This document shows, piece by piece, positions 1-7,679 of a stretch of DNA of 64,000 bases; within the stretch, counting starts at the first letter, position 1, and every line of letters starts with the position of its first letter. Origin of the DNA: Achromobacter marplatensis (GTDB taxonomy: Bacteria > Pseudomonadota > Gammaproteobacteria > Burkholderiales > Burkholderiaceae_B). The stretch spans positions 18,316-82,315 of the forward strand of contig NZ_NJIG01000021.1 in the NCBI RefSeq assembly GCF_002209535.1, given 5' to 3'. The notes under the pieces were generated by a model, which was given only the letters and a program-made list of their open reading frames with translations, was not told the origin of the DNA and did not search any database. The position numbers and the translations under genes are program-made.

Positions 1-825
1 CCGTTTGCCGCGTTGCTCAGCGACACATATGCGCAGCAACGCGCCGCCGGCATCGGCTCAAGGGCGTCCACGACACTGCAACCGGGCAGCCCCGCCGGCA
101 TCGCGCCCCGCCTGCCCGACCTGGCCGCCGCCGATCGCACGCTGGCTGCCTCCAACATCCGCTTCGGCGTAGGAGAGCCTACGTTTGCAGCCCTGCCGCC
201 GGTGGCGGAATGGGCCGCCCGCGAAATCTTCGTGGGCGACACCTGCCAGATCGACGTCATCGACCGCGACGGCAACATGGTGGCCGCCACGCCTTCGGGT
301 GGCTGGCTGTCGTCCAGCCCGGTCGTGCCGGGGCTGGGCTTCCCCTTGACGACTCGCCTGCAGATGACCTGGCTGGACGAGGGCGTAGCGGGCCAGCTGC
401 AGCCGGGCAAGCGCCCTTGCACCACCTTGTCGCCCGGCCTGGTGCTGCGCGACGGGCAACCCTATATGGCGTTCGGCACACCGGGCGGCGACCAGCAGGA
501 CCAATGGACCGTGGCGTTCTTCCTGCGCCATGCGATGGGCATGAACCTGCAGGAAGCCATCGACGCGCCTTCCTGGCACATCGACCACTTCCCGGGTTCG
601 TTCTGGCCGCGCACGCTGACGCTGAACCGCCTGACGGTGGAGTCCCGCTTGCCTGAAACCACCATCCAGGCGCTGCGCGACGCCGGCCACGAGGTCAAGG
701 TCGGCCCCGCCTGGTCCGAAGGCCGCATCAGCGCCTGCACGCGCGAACCCGCCGCGGGTGGCGCATTGCTGCTGCGAGCCGGCGCCAATCCGCGCGGCAT
801 GCAGGGCTATGCGGTCGGCCGATGA
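1..825 (+). CDS. Gamma-glutamyltransferase family protein, C-terminal part (5' end outside window)
   Basis: The reading frame is open from the first base, so only about 274 C-terminal residues are visible. They correspond to the small catalytic subunit of gamma-glutamyltranspeptidase-like N-terminal nucleophile hydrolases. The segment GDTCQIDVIDRDGNMVAA places the expected nucleophile threonine at codon 241-243. It is followed by PSGGWLSSSP, a conserved segment of this hydrolase branch. The family cleaves gamma-glutamyl bonds of glutathione or related amides, usually in the periplasm. A Bug-type receptor follows 64 bp downstream on the same strand, so the two may be co-transcribed. The true substrate cannot be told from this fragment. 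Confidence 0.85.
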   Translation, partial: PFAALLSDTYAQQRAAGIGSRASTTLQPGSPAGIAPRLPDLAAADRTLAASNIRFGVGEPTFAALPPVAEWAAREIFVGDTCQIDVIDRDGNMVAATPSGGWLSSSPVVPGLGFPLTTRLQMTWLDEGVAGQLQPGKRPCTTLSPGLVLRDGQPYMAFGTPGGDQQDQWTVAFFLRHAMGMNLQEAIDAPSWHIDHFPGSFWPRTLTLNRLTVESRLPETTIQALRDAGHEVKVGPAWSEGRISACTREPAAGGALLLRAGANPRGMQGYAVGR

Positions 826-889
826 TCTTCATCAACCAGTTCCATTCCAGCCGGCGTCCAGACCGGCACTTGCACAAGGGGTAAACACC

Positions 890-1864
890 ATGACATTGCG
901 ATTCAAACGACTGTTGCGCGCATGCGCGTTCGGCCTGGCGCTGACCGCGCCCGCGCTGTCCCAGGCAGCCTGGCCGGAAAAACCCATCACGCTGATCGTG
1001 CCGTGGGCCGCGGGCGGTTCCACCGACATCCTGGCGCGCGTGCTGTCCGAAGGGCTGACCCAGTCGCTGGGCCAGTCCGTCATCGTCGAGAACCGCTCCG
1101 GCGCCTCGGGCAACATCGGCACGACCTTCGTGGCCCGCGCCAAGCCCGACGGCTACACGCTGCTGGTGGGCTCGATGAGCACCCACACCATGAACCAGGC
1201 GCTGTACTCCAACATGCCGTTCGACGGCGTGAAGGACTTCACGCCCATCGCTGAACTGGCGCTGGTGACCAACACGATGGTGGTCCACCCGTCGGTGCCC
1301 GCCACCAACCTGAAGGAATTCATCGCCTACGTGAAAGAGCGCCCGGATACGGTCGCCTATGCGTCCGCGGGCCAAGGCTCCACCAACCACCTGAGCGCCG
1401 CGCTGTTCGAGAAAGCCGCCGGTGTGAAGATGATGCACATCCCCTATCGCGGCGGCGCACCGGCCGTGCTGGACACGGTGGCCGGCCGCACGCAGGTGCT
1501 GTTCAGCGCCGGCACGCAGACGCTGCCGCACGTGCAGACCGGCAAGCTGAAACTGCTGGCCGTCACCGAGGAAAAACGCTCGCCGCTCCTGCCCGAGGTG
1601 CCGACCGTCGCCGAAACGCTGCCCGGCTATGAGCTGTCGGTCTGGTACGGCGCGTTCGGCCCCGCCGGCATGCCGCCCGAACTGACCGCGCGCCTGAACC
1701 GCGAGATCAACCTGATCTTGAAGCGCCCCGACGTCATCAAGAAAATGGGCGACATGGGCGTGCTGCTGACCGAGACCACGCCGGAGCAATTCGGCCAGAT
1801 CCTCACGCGCGACGCCGACAAGTACGGCAAGCTGATCAAGGAATTGGGGATCACCGCGGAATGA
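890..1864 (+). CDS. Tripartite tricarboxylate transporter (Bug/TctC) substrate-binding protein
   Basis: This 324-residue protein is a periplasmic solute receptor of the Bug/TctC family, which is greatly expanded in Bordetella and Achromobacter. A signal peptide (residues 1-26, ending ALSQA before AWPEKPI) is followed by the typical first strand ITLIVPWAAGGSTDI, then family signatures such as YASAGQGSTNHLS and IPYRGGAPAVLDTVAG. I chose ATG 890 because the signal peptide begins there; upstream in-frame codons give no signal. No TctA or TctB membrane partner is adjacent, so it is an orphan receptor whose ligand (often a carboxylate) is unknown. Its stop overlaps the next start by 4 bp (ATGA), implying translational coupling. 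Confidence 0.92.
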   Translation: MTLRFKRLLRACAFGLALTAPALSQAAWPEKPITLIVPWAAGGSTDILARVLSEGLTQSLGQSVIVENRSGASGNIGTTFVARAKPDGYTLLVGSMSTHTMNQALYSNMPFDGVKDFTPIAELALVTNTMVVHPSVPATNLKEFIAYVKERPDTVAYASAGQGSTNHLSAALFEKAAGVKMMHIPYRGGAPAVLDTVAGRTQVLFSAGTQTLPHVQTGKLKLLAVTEEKRSPLLPEVPTVAETLPGYELSVWYGAFGPAGMPPELTARLNREINLILKRPDVIKKMGDMGVLLTETTPEQFGQILTRDADKYGKLIKELGITAE

Positions 1865-2373
1865 TGGGCAACGCGACTTTGCAGCAACCTGCGCCGGCAG
1901 GCGTACAGGCGGTCGCGCGGGCTTACGCCACCGCCGACGCGGTGGCGGCCTTGCAGGCCATCGACGCCCACGCCCGCACCGCCCTCGGCCACGCCCTTTG
2001 CACCGTCAACCGCTACGACGCCGACACCATGCGCGTCGTGCGCCTGTACAGTTCGAACCCGCAGGCCTATCCGCCCGGCGGCAGCAAAGACAAGAGCGGC
2101 ACGCCCTGGGGCCGCCACGTCCTGCTTGAACACCGCGTGTTCGTGGGCGAAGGCGAAGCCGCGATACGCGAATTCTTCAACGACCACGACGCGATCCGAG
2201 GGCTGGGACTGCAATCGGTGATCAACATCCCGGTTATCTACGGCGGCGAATGCCTGGGCACCGTCAACTTCCTGATGCCACGCGCCAAGGTCTCGGAAGC
2301 GGACATCGAGCACGCCCAACTGGCCGGCCTGCTGGCGCTGCCGGCGTTCCTGGCGCTGCGCGCCGCAAGCTAG
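1861..2373 (+). CDS. GAF domain-containing protein
   Basis: The 170-residue protein is essentially a single GAF domain. It has a helical N-terminus, then ALCTVNRYDADTMRVVRLYSSNP, and a second half with LGLQSVINIPVIYGGECLGTVNFL, the usual GAF core strands. It has no output domain, signal peptide or membrane helix, so it is a cytosolic stand-alone sensor or small-molecule-binding module. It starts inside the stop of the upstream Bug receptor gene and is probably translated with it. That pairing could mean a co-regulated ligand, but this is inference. The ligand is unknown. Confidence 0.8.
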   Translation: MMGNATLQQPAPAGVQAVARAYATADAVAALQAIDAHARTALGHALCTVNRYDADTMRVVRLYSSNPQAYPPGGSKDKSGTPWGRHVLLEHRVFVGEGEAAIREFFNDHDAIRGLGLQSVINIPVIYGGECLGTVNFLMPRAKVSEADIEHAQLAGLLALPAFLALRAAS

Positions 2374-2383
2374 GGCGCAGTGC

Positions 2384-2416
2384 GATACTGGCCCGCACCA
2401 GCGGCGGGCCAGTATC
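2384..2416. terminator. Bidirectional stem-loop between convergent GAF and phnE genes
   Basis: A perfect 13-bp inverted repeat (GATACTGGCCCGC and its complement) with a 7-base loop sits exactly between the two convergent stop codons. There is no clear T-run on either side, so it may act as a weak or Rho-assisted bidirectional terminator or as an mRNA 3'-end stabiliser. Confidence 0.6.
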
Positions 2417-2417
2417 C

Positions 2418-3212
2418 CTAGATCAACGCCCGGCGTATGCGGGACGACAGCATGTCGATCACGACCACGAACGCCACGATGATGATCATCACCGCGCAGG
2501 TTTCGGCGTAACGGAAGCTGCGGATGATTTCCCACAGCACCGTGCCGATACCGCCCGCGCCCACGATGCCCACCACCGAGGCTGAACGCACGTTCGATTC
2601 GAAGCGGTACAGCGAATACGAGATCCATAGCGGCAGCACTTGCGGGATCACGCCGTAGACGATTTCTTCCAGCGCGTTCGCGCCCGTGGCCCGCACGCCT
2701 TCGACCGGACGCGGGTCGATGGCTTCAACCGCTTCCGAAAACAGCTTGGCCAGCACGCCCGTCGTGTGGACCCACAAGGCCAGCACGCCTGCAAAGGGGC
2801 CCAGGCCCACGGCGACGATGAACAGCATCGCGAACACCATCTCGTTGATGGCGCGGCAGGCGTCCATCAGGCGGCGCATCGGCTGGTAGACCCAGGCCGG
2901 CACCATGTTCGACGAGCACAGCAGGCCCAGCGGCACGGCCACCACGATGGCGAGGAACGTTCCCCACACGGCGATCTGTACCGTCACGATCATTTCGTCC
3001 AGGTACATGCGCCAGTCGCGGAAATTGGGCGGGAAGAAGTCGGCGGCGAACTGGGCCATGTTGCCCGAGTCGCGCAGCAGATCCAGGGGCCGCATGTCCG
3101 CGCCTCGCCACGACATGACAAGCAGCGCAAGCACGACGGCCCAGACAAGAAGGACCGGCAGCGACGAGCGCGGCGCGGCAGGCAGGCGGGAGGGATGGGT
3201 GGCTAGGTTCAT
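2418..3212 (-). CDS. phnE: Phosphonate ABC transporter permease PhnE
   Basis: An inner-membrane permease of the binding-protein-dependent type (about 264 residues from ATG 3212). It has a first membrane helix (LPVLLVWAVVLALLVMSW), then FFPPNFRDWRMYLDEMIVTVQIAVWGTFLA and the C-terminal GAGGIGTVLWEIIRSFRYAETCAVMIIIV, all characteristic of PhnE. The EAA-like loop lies around LEEIVYGVIPQVLPLW. The frame stays open up to a TTG at 3290, only 3 bp after the phnD stop. That start would add 26 residues not typical of PhnE, and neither start has a convincing ribosome-binding site. It is the last gene of a phnC-phnD-phnE operon; no C-P lyase or phosphite dehydrogenase genes are adjacent. Confidence 0.9.
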   Translation of the reverse strand: MNLATHPSRLPAAPRSSLPVLLVWAVVLALLVMSWRGADMRPLDLLRDSGNMAQFAADFFPPNFRDWRMYLDEMIVTVQIAVWGTFLAIVVAVPLGLLCSSNMVPAWVYQPMRRLMDACRAINEMVFAMLFIVAVGLGPFAGVLALWVHTTGVLAKLFSEAVEAIDPRPVEGVRATGANALEEIVYGVIPQVLPLWISYSLYRFESNVRSASVVGIVGAGGIGTVLWEIIRSFRYAETCAVMIIIVAFVVVIDMLSSRIRRALI

Positions 3213-3293
3213 GGAGAAAGGCGATCCGCTGGAAGGGATTCGGAGGTCAGACGCCGGCGCGTCAGGCGGCGCGCCAGCGTGTTGCGGCAAGGC

Positions 3294-4277
3294 TTACTGC
3301 TTGGCGGAGGCGGGCTGGCCCAGGCTGGCCAGCTTGCCATCCAGTTCCGCCAGTTGCTTCTGCTTTTCAGCCTGGCCCAGCGTGCTGTCGGCTTCGACCT
3401 TGGCCTTTTCACGGGCCAGTTCGATCTGGCGGATCGGCACGAGCTGCTGGTTGTCGGACGCGCGGAAGCCCTGATACGTCAGCGCCTTCAGGTTGGCCAT
3501 TTCGCGCTCGGCGTCCTTGCCTTTGCCGTAGTTGACGAAGAAGTCGCGAATGCGGCCCTTCAGGTCGGCAGACAGGTCCGTGCGCATGACAAGCGGATCG
3601 GCCGGGATCAGCGGTGACTTCCACAGCACGCGCACGCTGTCGTTGGCATCCTTGCCGGTGTTCAGGCGATAGCGTTCCAGCGCCTCGGTGTTGTTGACCG
3701 CGACATCCACCTGCTTGTTGATGACCGACAACAGATTGGCTTCGTGGTTACTGGCGCGCACCGTCTTGAAGAAGGTCTTGGGTTCGATCTTGTTGGCGGC
3801 CCACAGGTAGTAGCCGGGCACCGCGGTGCCGGACGTGGAGTTGGGGTCGCCCGCACCGTAGCTCAGCTTGCCGCCGTTCTTCAACACGTCGTCCAGCGTC
3901 TTCAGGTTGCTGTCTTTGTTAACGATCAGGAGCGACCAGTAGCCGGGGTTGCCATCCTTGTCGATCACCGAGGCGAACACCTCGCCCTTGGCGCGGTCCA
4001 CGGCTTCGATGGCCGACTTGTTGCCGAACCAGCCCAACTGCACCTTGTTGAAGCGCATGCCTTCGATAATGCCGGCGTAGTCCGACGCGAAGAAGGGCTT
4101 GACCGGCACGCCGATGGCGCGGCTCAGGTCGTCGATGACGGGCCGCCAGACGGACTTCAGGTTGGTCGACGACTCGGTCGAGATGATGCCGAAGTTCAAC
4201 GTCTTGGCGTCTTGCGCGTAGGCCTGCGTGGACAACGCGGCGGCGGCGATCAGGGTGACGAAGGTTCTGCGTAGCAT
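3294..4277 (-). CDS. phnD: Phosphate/phosphonate ABC transporter substrate-binding protein PhnD
   Basis: A 327-residue periplasmic receptor with a signal peptide (MLRRTFVTLIAAAALSTQAYA). The mature part carries PhnD-family features: LNFGIISTESSTNLKSVWRP at its start, PVKPFFASDYAGIIEGMRF, and the ligand-site strand SYGAGDPNSTSGTAVPG. The family binds phosphonates such as 2-aminoethylphosphonate, or phosphite, and delivers them to PhnE/PhnC. A GGAG element lies about 7 bases before ATG 4277. The C-terminal 40 residues are charged and helical, ending in a low-complexity tail (AEKQKQLAELDGKLASLGQ). The exact ligand cannot be assigned from sequence. Confidence 0.9.
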   Translation of the reverse strand: MLRRTFVTLIAAAALSTQAYAQDAKTLNFGIISTESSTNLKSVWRPVIDDLSRAIGVPVKPFFASDYAGIIEGMRFNKVQLGWFGNKSAIEAVDRAKGEVFASVIDKDGNPGYWSLLIVNKDSNLKTLDDVLKNGGKLSYGAGDPNSTSGTAVPGYYLWAANKIEPKTFFKTVRASNHEANLLSVINKQVDVAVNNTEALERYRLNTGKDANDSVRVLWKSPLIPADPLVMRTDLSADLKGRIRDFFVNYGKGKDAEREMANLKALTYQGFRASDNQQLVPIRQIELAREKAKVEADSTLGQAEKQKQLAELDGKLASLGQPASAKQ

Positions 4278-4334
4278 GGATGACTCCGGGTATGTAGGGG
4301 CAGAGAGGTCGGGACGATGAAGGCGGAAGCGGGC

Positions 4335-5177
4335 TCAGGCCGCCTGCGCCAGTTGGGACAGCGGCGCCAGGCCCGGCATGGACGGCGCGTGGGACGAATA
4401 TTCGGGAAGCAGCTCGCTCAATTCGGAGCCGTACAGGTCGCGCAGCATTTCCGGGGTGAGGTCGGCGGCGCGGCCGTCATAGACCACCTTGCCGTGGCGC
4501 AGCGCCACCACGCGGGGGCAATAGCGCAGCGCCACGTCGACCTGGTGCAGCGACACCACCACGGCCACTTTGCGGCTGCGGTTGATCTGGGCCAGCGTGT
4601 CCATGACGCGGCGCGACGACTCCGGGTCCAGCGACGCGATGGGTTCGTCGGCCAGGATCACGCGGGCGTTCTGCACCAGCGTGCGGGCAATCGCCGCGCG
4701 CTGCTGCTGGCCGCCCGAGAGCGTGGACGCGCGCTGAAATGCATAGTCGTCTATACCAACCTGGGCAAGCGCGTCCAGGCCCTGGCGTACTTCGGCGCGC
4801 AGGAACCAACGGGTCAGGCTGCGCCACAGCGGCACGCGCGGCAGCATGCCGGTCAGGACATTGGTGATGACCGGCAGGCGGCCCACCAGATTGAATTGCT
4901 GGAACACGAAACCGATGCCGGCGCGCGCGGCGCGCACATTGCGGCTCAAGCGGCCGTTCTGCTGGATCTGCTGGCCATTGACCTTGACGCTGCCCTGGCC
5001 CGCGTCGCCGGCGACAAAGCCCGCCAGGTGGCGCAGCAGCGTGGATTTGCCCGAGCCGGATGCGCCCAGCAAAGCCACCATTTCCCCGTCGGCCACTTGC
5101 AGGCTGACGTTGTCCAGCGCCTTGGCGCCGGCCTGGAACGTCTTGCTCAAGTTCTGCACTTCGATGGCGTACGTCAT
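4335..5177 (-). CDS. phnC: Phosphonate ABC transporter ATP-binding protein PhnC
   Basis: The 280-residue ATPase energises PhnDE import. Visible motifs are Walker A GASGSGKST, the Q-loop VFQQFN, the signature LSGGQQQRAAIARTL and Walker B VILADEPIASLDPESS, followed by the switch histidine in VVSLHQ. I chose ATG 5177, giving MTYAIEVQNLSKTF, because AAGGGGATC lies just upstream and PhnC proteins begin there; the longer upstream frame has no family similarity. It is the first gene of the minus-strand phnCDE operon. A candidate Pho box and -10 sit 33-66 bp upstream. Confidence 0.93.
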   Translation of the reverse strand: MTYAIEVQNLSKTFQAGAKALDNVSLQVADGEMVALLGASGSGKSTLLRHLAGFVAGDAGQGSVKVNGQQIQQNGRLSRNVRAARAGIGFVFQQFNLVGRLPVITNVLTGMLPRVPLWRSLTRWFLRAEVRQGLDALAQVGIDDYAFQRASTLSGGQQQRAAIARTLVQNARVILADEPIASLDPESSRRVMDTLAQINRSRKVAVVVSLHQVDVALRYCPRVVALRHGKVVYDGRAADLTPEMLRDLYGSELSELLPEYSSHAPSMPGLAPLSQLAQAA

Positions 5178-5225
5178 CGTCTGATCCCCTTGTCTGTGGT
5201 CATTGCCGCATTCTGTTTTCGCCGC

Positions 5226-5243
5226 ATGACAGCGCGATGACCT
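5226..5243 (-). promoter_or_regulatory. Candidate Pho box upstream of phnC
   Basis: On the minus strand the sequence reads AGGTCAT-CGCG-CTGTCAT. These are two 7-base half-sites in direct repeat with an 11-bp period, matching the PhoB consensus CTGTCAT-N4-CTGTCAT at 12 of 14 half-site positions. A -10-like CAGAAT (plus positions 5210-5215) lies 10 bases downstream, the spacing usual for PhoB-activated promoters whose Pho box replaces the -35. This fits phosphate-starvation control of phnCDE but is a prediction from sequence. Confidence 0.5.
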
Positions 5244-5384
5244 GGGGATCGAATCATTTGCCGGAAAATAAGGGGTCAGCAACAGGCTGAAAGACCTCCG
5301 TCATAAATGGCCCGGCGCGCGCGTTGCGTGGCCTTGCAGCGCGGGTATATTCGAATTGTTCTCCCCACTTGCCTGGCGCTCATC

Positions 5385-5816
5385 ATGATCAAAGGTTCCT
5401 GCCTGTGCGGCCGCGTTGCTTACGAGATCAACGGCCCTCTCACCGACGCCCTGAATTGCCATTGCGTCATGTGCCGCAAGTCCCACGGCGCCGCCTTCCG
5501 CAGCCGAGCGTCGGTTCAAGCCTCCGATTTCCAATGGACGAAGGGCGAGAACCACGTCACCTGGTATGCCTCGTCGCCTGGCAACTACCGCGGCTTCTGC
5601 GAGGCCTGCGGCACGCCGCTGCTCAGCCGCTTCGACCAGACACCGGACACCTACGGCTTGCCCCTGGGCGCGCTGGACGACGATCCGGGCGTCAAGCCCA
5701 CCGCGCATTGCCATGTGGCCGACAAGGCGCCCTGGTTCGACATCACGGACGGCTTGCCGCAGTACCCCCATGAATTCCAGGGGGTAGGCGAAGCCAGCAA
5801 AGAGGCAGTTACATAA
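5385..5816 (+). CDS. GFA (CENP-V/glutathione-dependent formaldehyde-activating-like) family protein
   Basis: A 143-residue zinc-binding protein of the GFA/CENP-V fold. The zinc ligands are visible as SCLCG near the N-terminus, HCVMCRKSHGAAF, and CEACGTPL further on. Such proteins are usually annotated as glutathione-dependent formaldehyde-activating enzyme or aldehyde-activating protein, but most members have no proven substrate. I chose ATG 5385 because the canonical start (MIKGSCLCGRVAYEI) begins there; upstream residues from a longer frame are not conserved in type. It is separated by 50 bp from the ArsR operator region and may be transcribed alone. Confidence 0.88.
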   Translation: MIKGSCLCGRVAYEINGPLTDALNCHCVMCRKSHGAAFRSRASVQASDFQWTKGENHVTWYASSPGNYRGFCEACGTPLLSRFDQTPDTYGLPLGALDDDPGVKPTAHCHVADKAPWFDITDGLPQYPHEFQGVGEASKEAVT

Positions 5817-5820
5817 AAAC

Positions 5821-5836
5821 TCAACCGAGTGGTTGA
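5821..5836. promoter_or_regulatory. Palindromic operator copy 1 for the ArsR-family regulator
   Basis: TCAACC-N4-GGTTGA is a perfect 6-bp dyad with a 4-base spacer. It is repeated exactly 40 bp downstream, close to four helical turns. Its placement just before the arsR-like gene fits autoregulation by a winged-helix dimer. Confidence 0.7.
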
Positions 5837-5860
5837 ATATCCCCAGGCGCTGGCCTATAT

Positions 5861-5876
5861 TCAACCTTATGGTTGA
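5861..5876. promoter_or_regulatory. Palindromic operator copy 2, overlapping the ArsR start codon
   Basis: This is the second TCAACC-N4-GGTTGA dyad. It contains the ATG of the regulator gene at 5869, so bound repressor would sit over the translation start. The closeness of operator and start codon suggests a very short or leaderless 5' end for the mRNA. Confidence 0.7.
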
Positions 5877-6234
5877 ACTTATCCCCGCTCCCGCTCTGGA
5901 TGCCGTCTTTCGCGCGCTGGCCGATCCCACGCGCCGCGACATGCTGCGCAGCCTGGCACAAGGGGATCAGACCATCGGAGAGCTGGCAGCGCCCCTGCGC
6001 ATGAGTTTTGCCGGCGCCTCCAAGCATGTGCAGGCCCTGGAACGCGCCGGCCTGATCCGGCGCACCATCCATGGCCGCACCCATGTGTGCAGCCTGAATC
6101 CCCAACCCATGGCCGAGGCCATGGAATGGCTGCGTTTCTATGAACAGTTCTGGGCGGGCAGACTGGATGCGCTGGCCTCTGCGCTGGCGTCCCATCCCGC
6201 CCCGCCCCCGTCCCTAGGAGAGCAACATGAGTGA
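5869..6234 (+). CDS. ArsR/SmtB-family (SdpR-like) transcriptional regulator
   Basis: The 121-residue winged helix-turn-helix protein has the typical opening ALDAVFRALADPTRRDMLRSL, the recognition region IGELAAPLRMSFAGASKHVQALERAGLI and the beta wing RRTIHGRTHVCSL. No ArsR-type metal-binding cysteine pair is visible, so it belongs to the non-metal subgroup that is usually paired with an SRPBCC gene. ATG 5869 is preferred over an upstream TTG because it begins the conserved domain. It overlaps the SRPBCC gene by 8 bp. Two identical palindromes upstream and over the start argue for autorepression of the pair. Confidence 0.92.
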   Translation: MVELIPAPALDAVFRALADPTRRDMLRSLAQGDQTIGELAAPLRMSFAGASKHVQALERAGLIRRTIHGRTHVCSLNPQPMAEAMEWLRFYEQFWAGRLDALASALASHPAPPPSLGEQHE

Positions 6235-6766
6235 TCACGGCGTCGTCCTGGATCCCACGACCCTGCGTTTTACCCGCCAGCTTCCCGCCAGCGTGGAAAC
6301 CGTATGGGCGTTCCTGACCGAATCCGAAAAGCGGGGCCGCTGGCTGGCCACCGGTGACATGGAACTGCGCGAAGGCGGCGGCGTGACCCTGCGTTTCGTG
6401 CACGCCAACCTGTCATCGGTCGCCGAACCCACGCCGGAACCCTATAAGGCTTACGAGAACGGCGTCACGACCCATGGCATCGTCACCCGCTGCGAGCCGC
6501 CCCGGCTGCTGGCATTCACCTGGGGCGGATCCAAGGGGGAACCGTCGGAGGTCACGTTCGAACTGTCGCCTCAAGGCGAGGGCACGCTGCTGGTGCTGAC
6601 GCACCGCAAGCTGAACTCGCGCGACGACATGGTTGATGTGGCGGGCGGCTGGCACACCCATCTGGGCGTGCTTTCGGCCAAGCTCGAGGGGCGCGAACCC
6701 GGCCCGTTCTGGTCGGCGCACCACCGGTGGGAAGCCGACTACCAGGCGCGCGTCCCCGGGGCCTAG
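6227..6766 (+). CDS. SRPBCC (AHSA1/START-like) family protein
   Basis: A 179-residue ligand-binding helix-grip protein of the AHSA1 group. The start LRFTRQLPASVETVWAFLTESEKRGRWLATGDMEL is the signature strand-helix-helix, and ITRCEPPRLLAFTWG and EGTLLVLTHRKL are the central beta strands. It starts inside the preceding regulator gene with a GGAGAG ribosome site, so the two are translationally coupled. Regulator-SRPBCC pairs of this layout are common and are thought to respond to hydrophobic or toxic small molecules, but this ligand is unknown. Confidence 0.88.
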   Translation: MSDHGVVLDPTTLRFTRQLPASVETVWAFLTESEKRGRWLATGDMELREGGGVTLRFVHANLSSVAEPTPEPYKAYENGVTTHGIVTRCEPPRLLAFTWGGSKGEPSEVTFELSPQGEGTLLVLTHRKLNSRDDMVDVAGGWHTHLGVLSAKLEGREPGPFWSAHHRWEADYQARVPGA

Positions 6767-7258
6767 AGTCGTTCAGTAGCAACTATCACGGCGCAGCGGC
6801 AGATAAATACTGGCTAATCGCTGCGCTTTGCAGTAACATAAGTCCGTGATTTTTCCGCAAAAAACCGGGCTTCGGTCACTCTGCGTGCCAACCTGTATCC
6901 CTTCGGGTCACCCCCAAGATACTCAGGCTGCCCCCGGTTTGGTTGAGATTATTACGAACGGCGCCGCAACATTATTGTGCCGTCCGGCGTTGCAACAATC
7001 GCCCCCACCCGCTTTCTCCGGCGCTGTGCGCTTGCACGGCGCCGCGACCAAGCCGCGCACCGCGCGCATATTGCCCACGCTGCGCGAGTATCCGTCATTT
7101 CAGACATCCACTAGGGATGCCGTGGCCCTTACCCGCGCTTGCCCGAACGTTTTACGTTCAAACCGCTGGACCTGGTTATTTGAGTCCAACGCGCTTGCCG
7201 CCTCGCGCGGCGCGTCATGCCGCCGGCCTGGCTGCGCGTATTGATCAAGGAGTAGAGA
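6767..7258. other. 492-bp intergenic region before infA2; no gene recognised
   Basis: Open frames cross this stretch but show no family features and no conserved start. It contains scattered AT-rich patches (for example around 6950-6980), unlike the coding DNA nearby, and a small perfect hairpin GAACGT-TTT-ACGTTC at 7145-7159. It probably holds the infA2 promoter and a long 5' leader. I could not assign a promoter or riboregulator with confidence. Confidence 0.5.
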
Positions 7259-7522
7259 ATGGCTAAAGAAGAACTCATCGAATTGGATGGCATCGTTGAC
7301 GAAGTGCTGCCCGATAGCCGCTACCGCGTCAAACTGGACAACGGCATCGAAGTCGGCGCCTACGCCTCCGGCCGCATCCGCAAGCACCGTATCCGCATCC
7401 TGGCAGGCGATCGCGTCACCCTGGAAATGTCGCCCTACGACCTGACCAAGGGCCGCATCAACTTCCGTCACAAGGACGAACGCGCTCCCGCGCCCCATCG
7501 TCCCCAGCAGTACCGCCGTTAA
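7259..7522 (+). CDS. infA: Translation initiation factor IF-1 (betaproteobacterial long form)
   Basis: An 87-residue OB-fold protein that binds the ribosomal A site during initiation. MAKEELIELDGIVDEVLPDSRYRV and IRKHRIRILAGDRVTLEMSPYDLTKGRI are the diagnostic core. It carries about 15 extra basic, proline-rich C-terminal residues compared with the 72-residue E. coli form, as seen in the second infA copy (infA2) of Burkholderiales. The start is supported by AAGGAG shortly upstream. It does not sit in a ribosomal protein operon here, which also fits the second-copy interpretation. An independent promoter is likely in the long upstream gap. Confidence 0.93.
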   Translation: MAKEELIELDGIVDEVLPDSRYRVKLDNGIEVGAYASGRIRKHRIRILAGDRVTLEMSPYDLTKGRINFRHKDERAPAPHRPQQYRR

Positions 7523-7533
7523 GCCAGGGCTCC

Positions 7534-7558
7534 AGGGCCGGCCCGAGGCCGGCTCCCT
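7534..7558 (+). terminator. Possible terminator hairpin after infA
   Basis: GCCGGCC-CGA-GGCCGGC forms a 7-bp GC-only stem with a 3-base loop 12 bases after the infA stop, within flanking pairs AGG/TCCCT. No T-run follows, so efficiency is uncertain. Confidence 0.35.
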
Positions 7559-7679
7559 GCCCCTGTTTCGCGCGGGCTTAAGCCCGAACCGCGATATGCC
7601 GTAATGCGTTGAACGTCTGTTCGTGAAAGAATGGCGCGCTTGCCAGGCGCAATGTCTGGCGGGATACGCATGAAGCAAG

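Noticed and set aside
6846..7244. A 132-codon open frame upstream of infA
   Set aside because: No ribosome site, no domain, and Cys/Pro/Arg-rich content typical of random GC-rich frames; a second frame over the same bases looks just as open.
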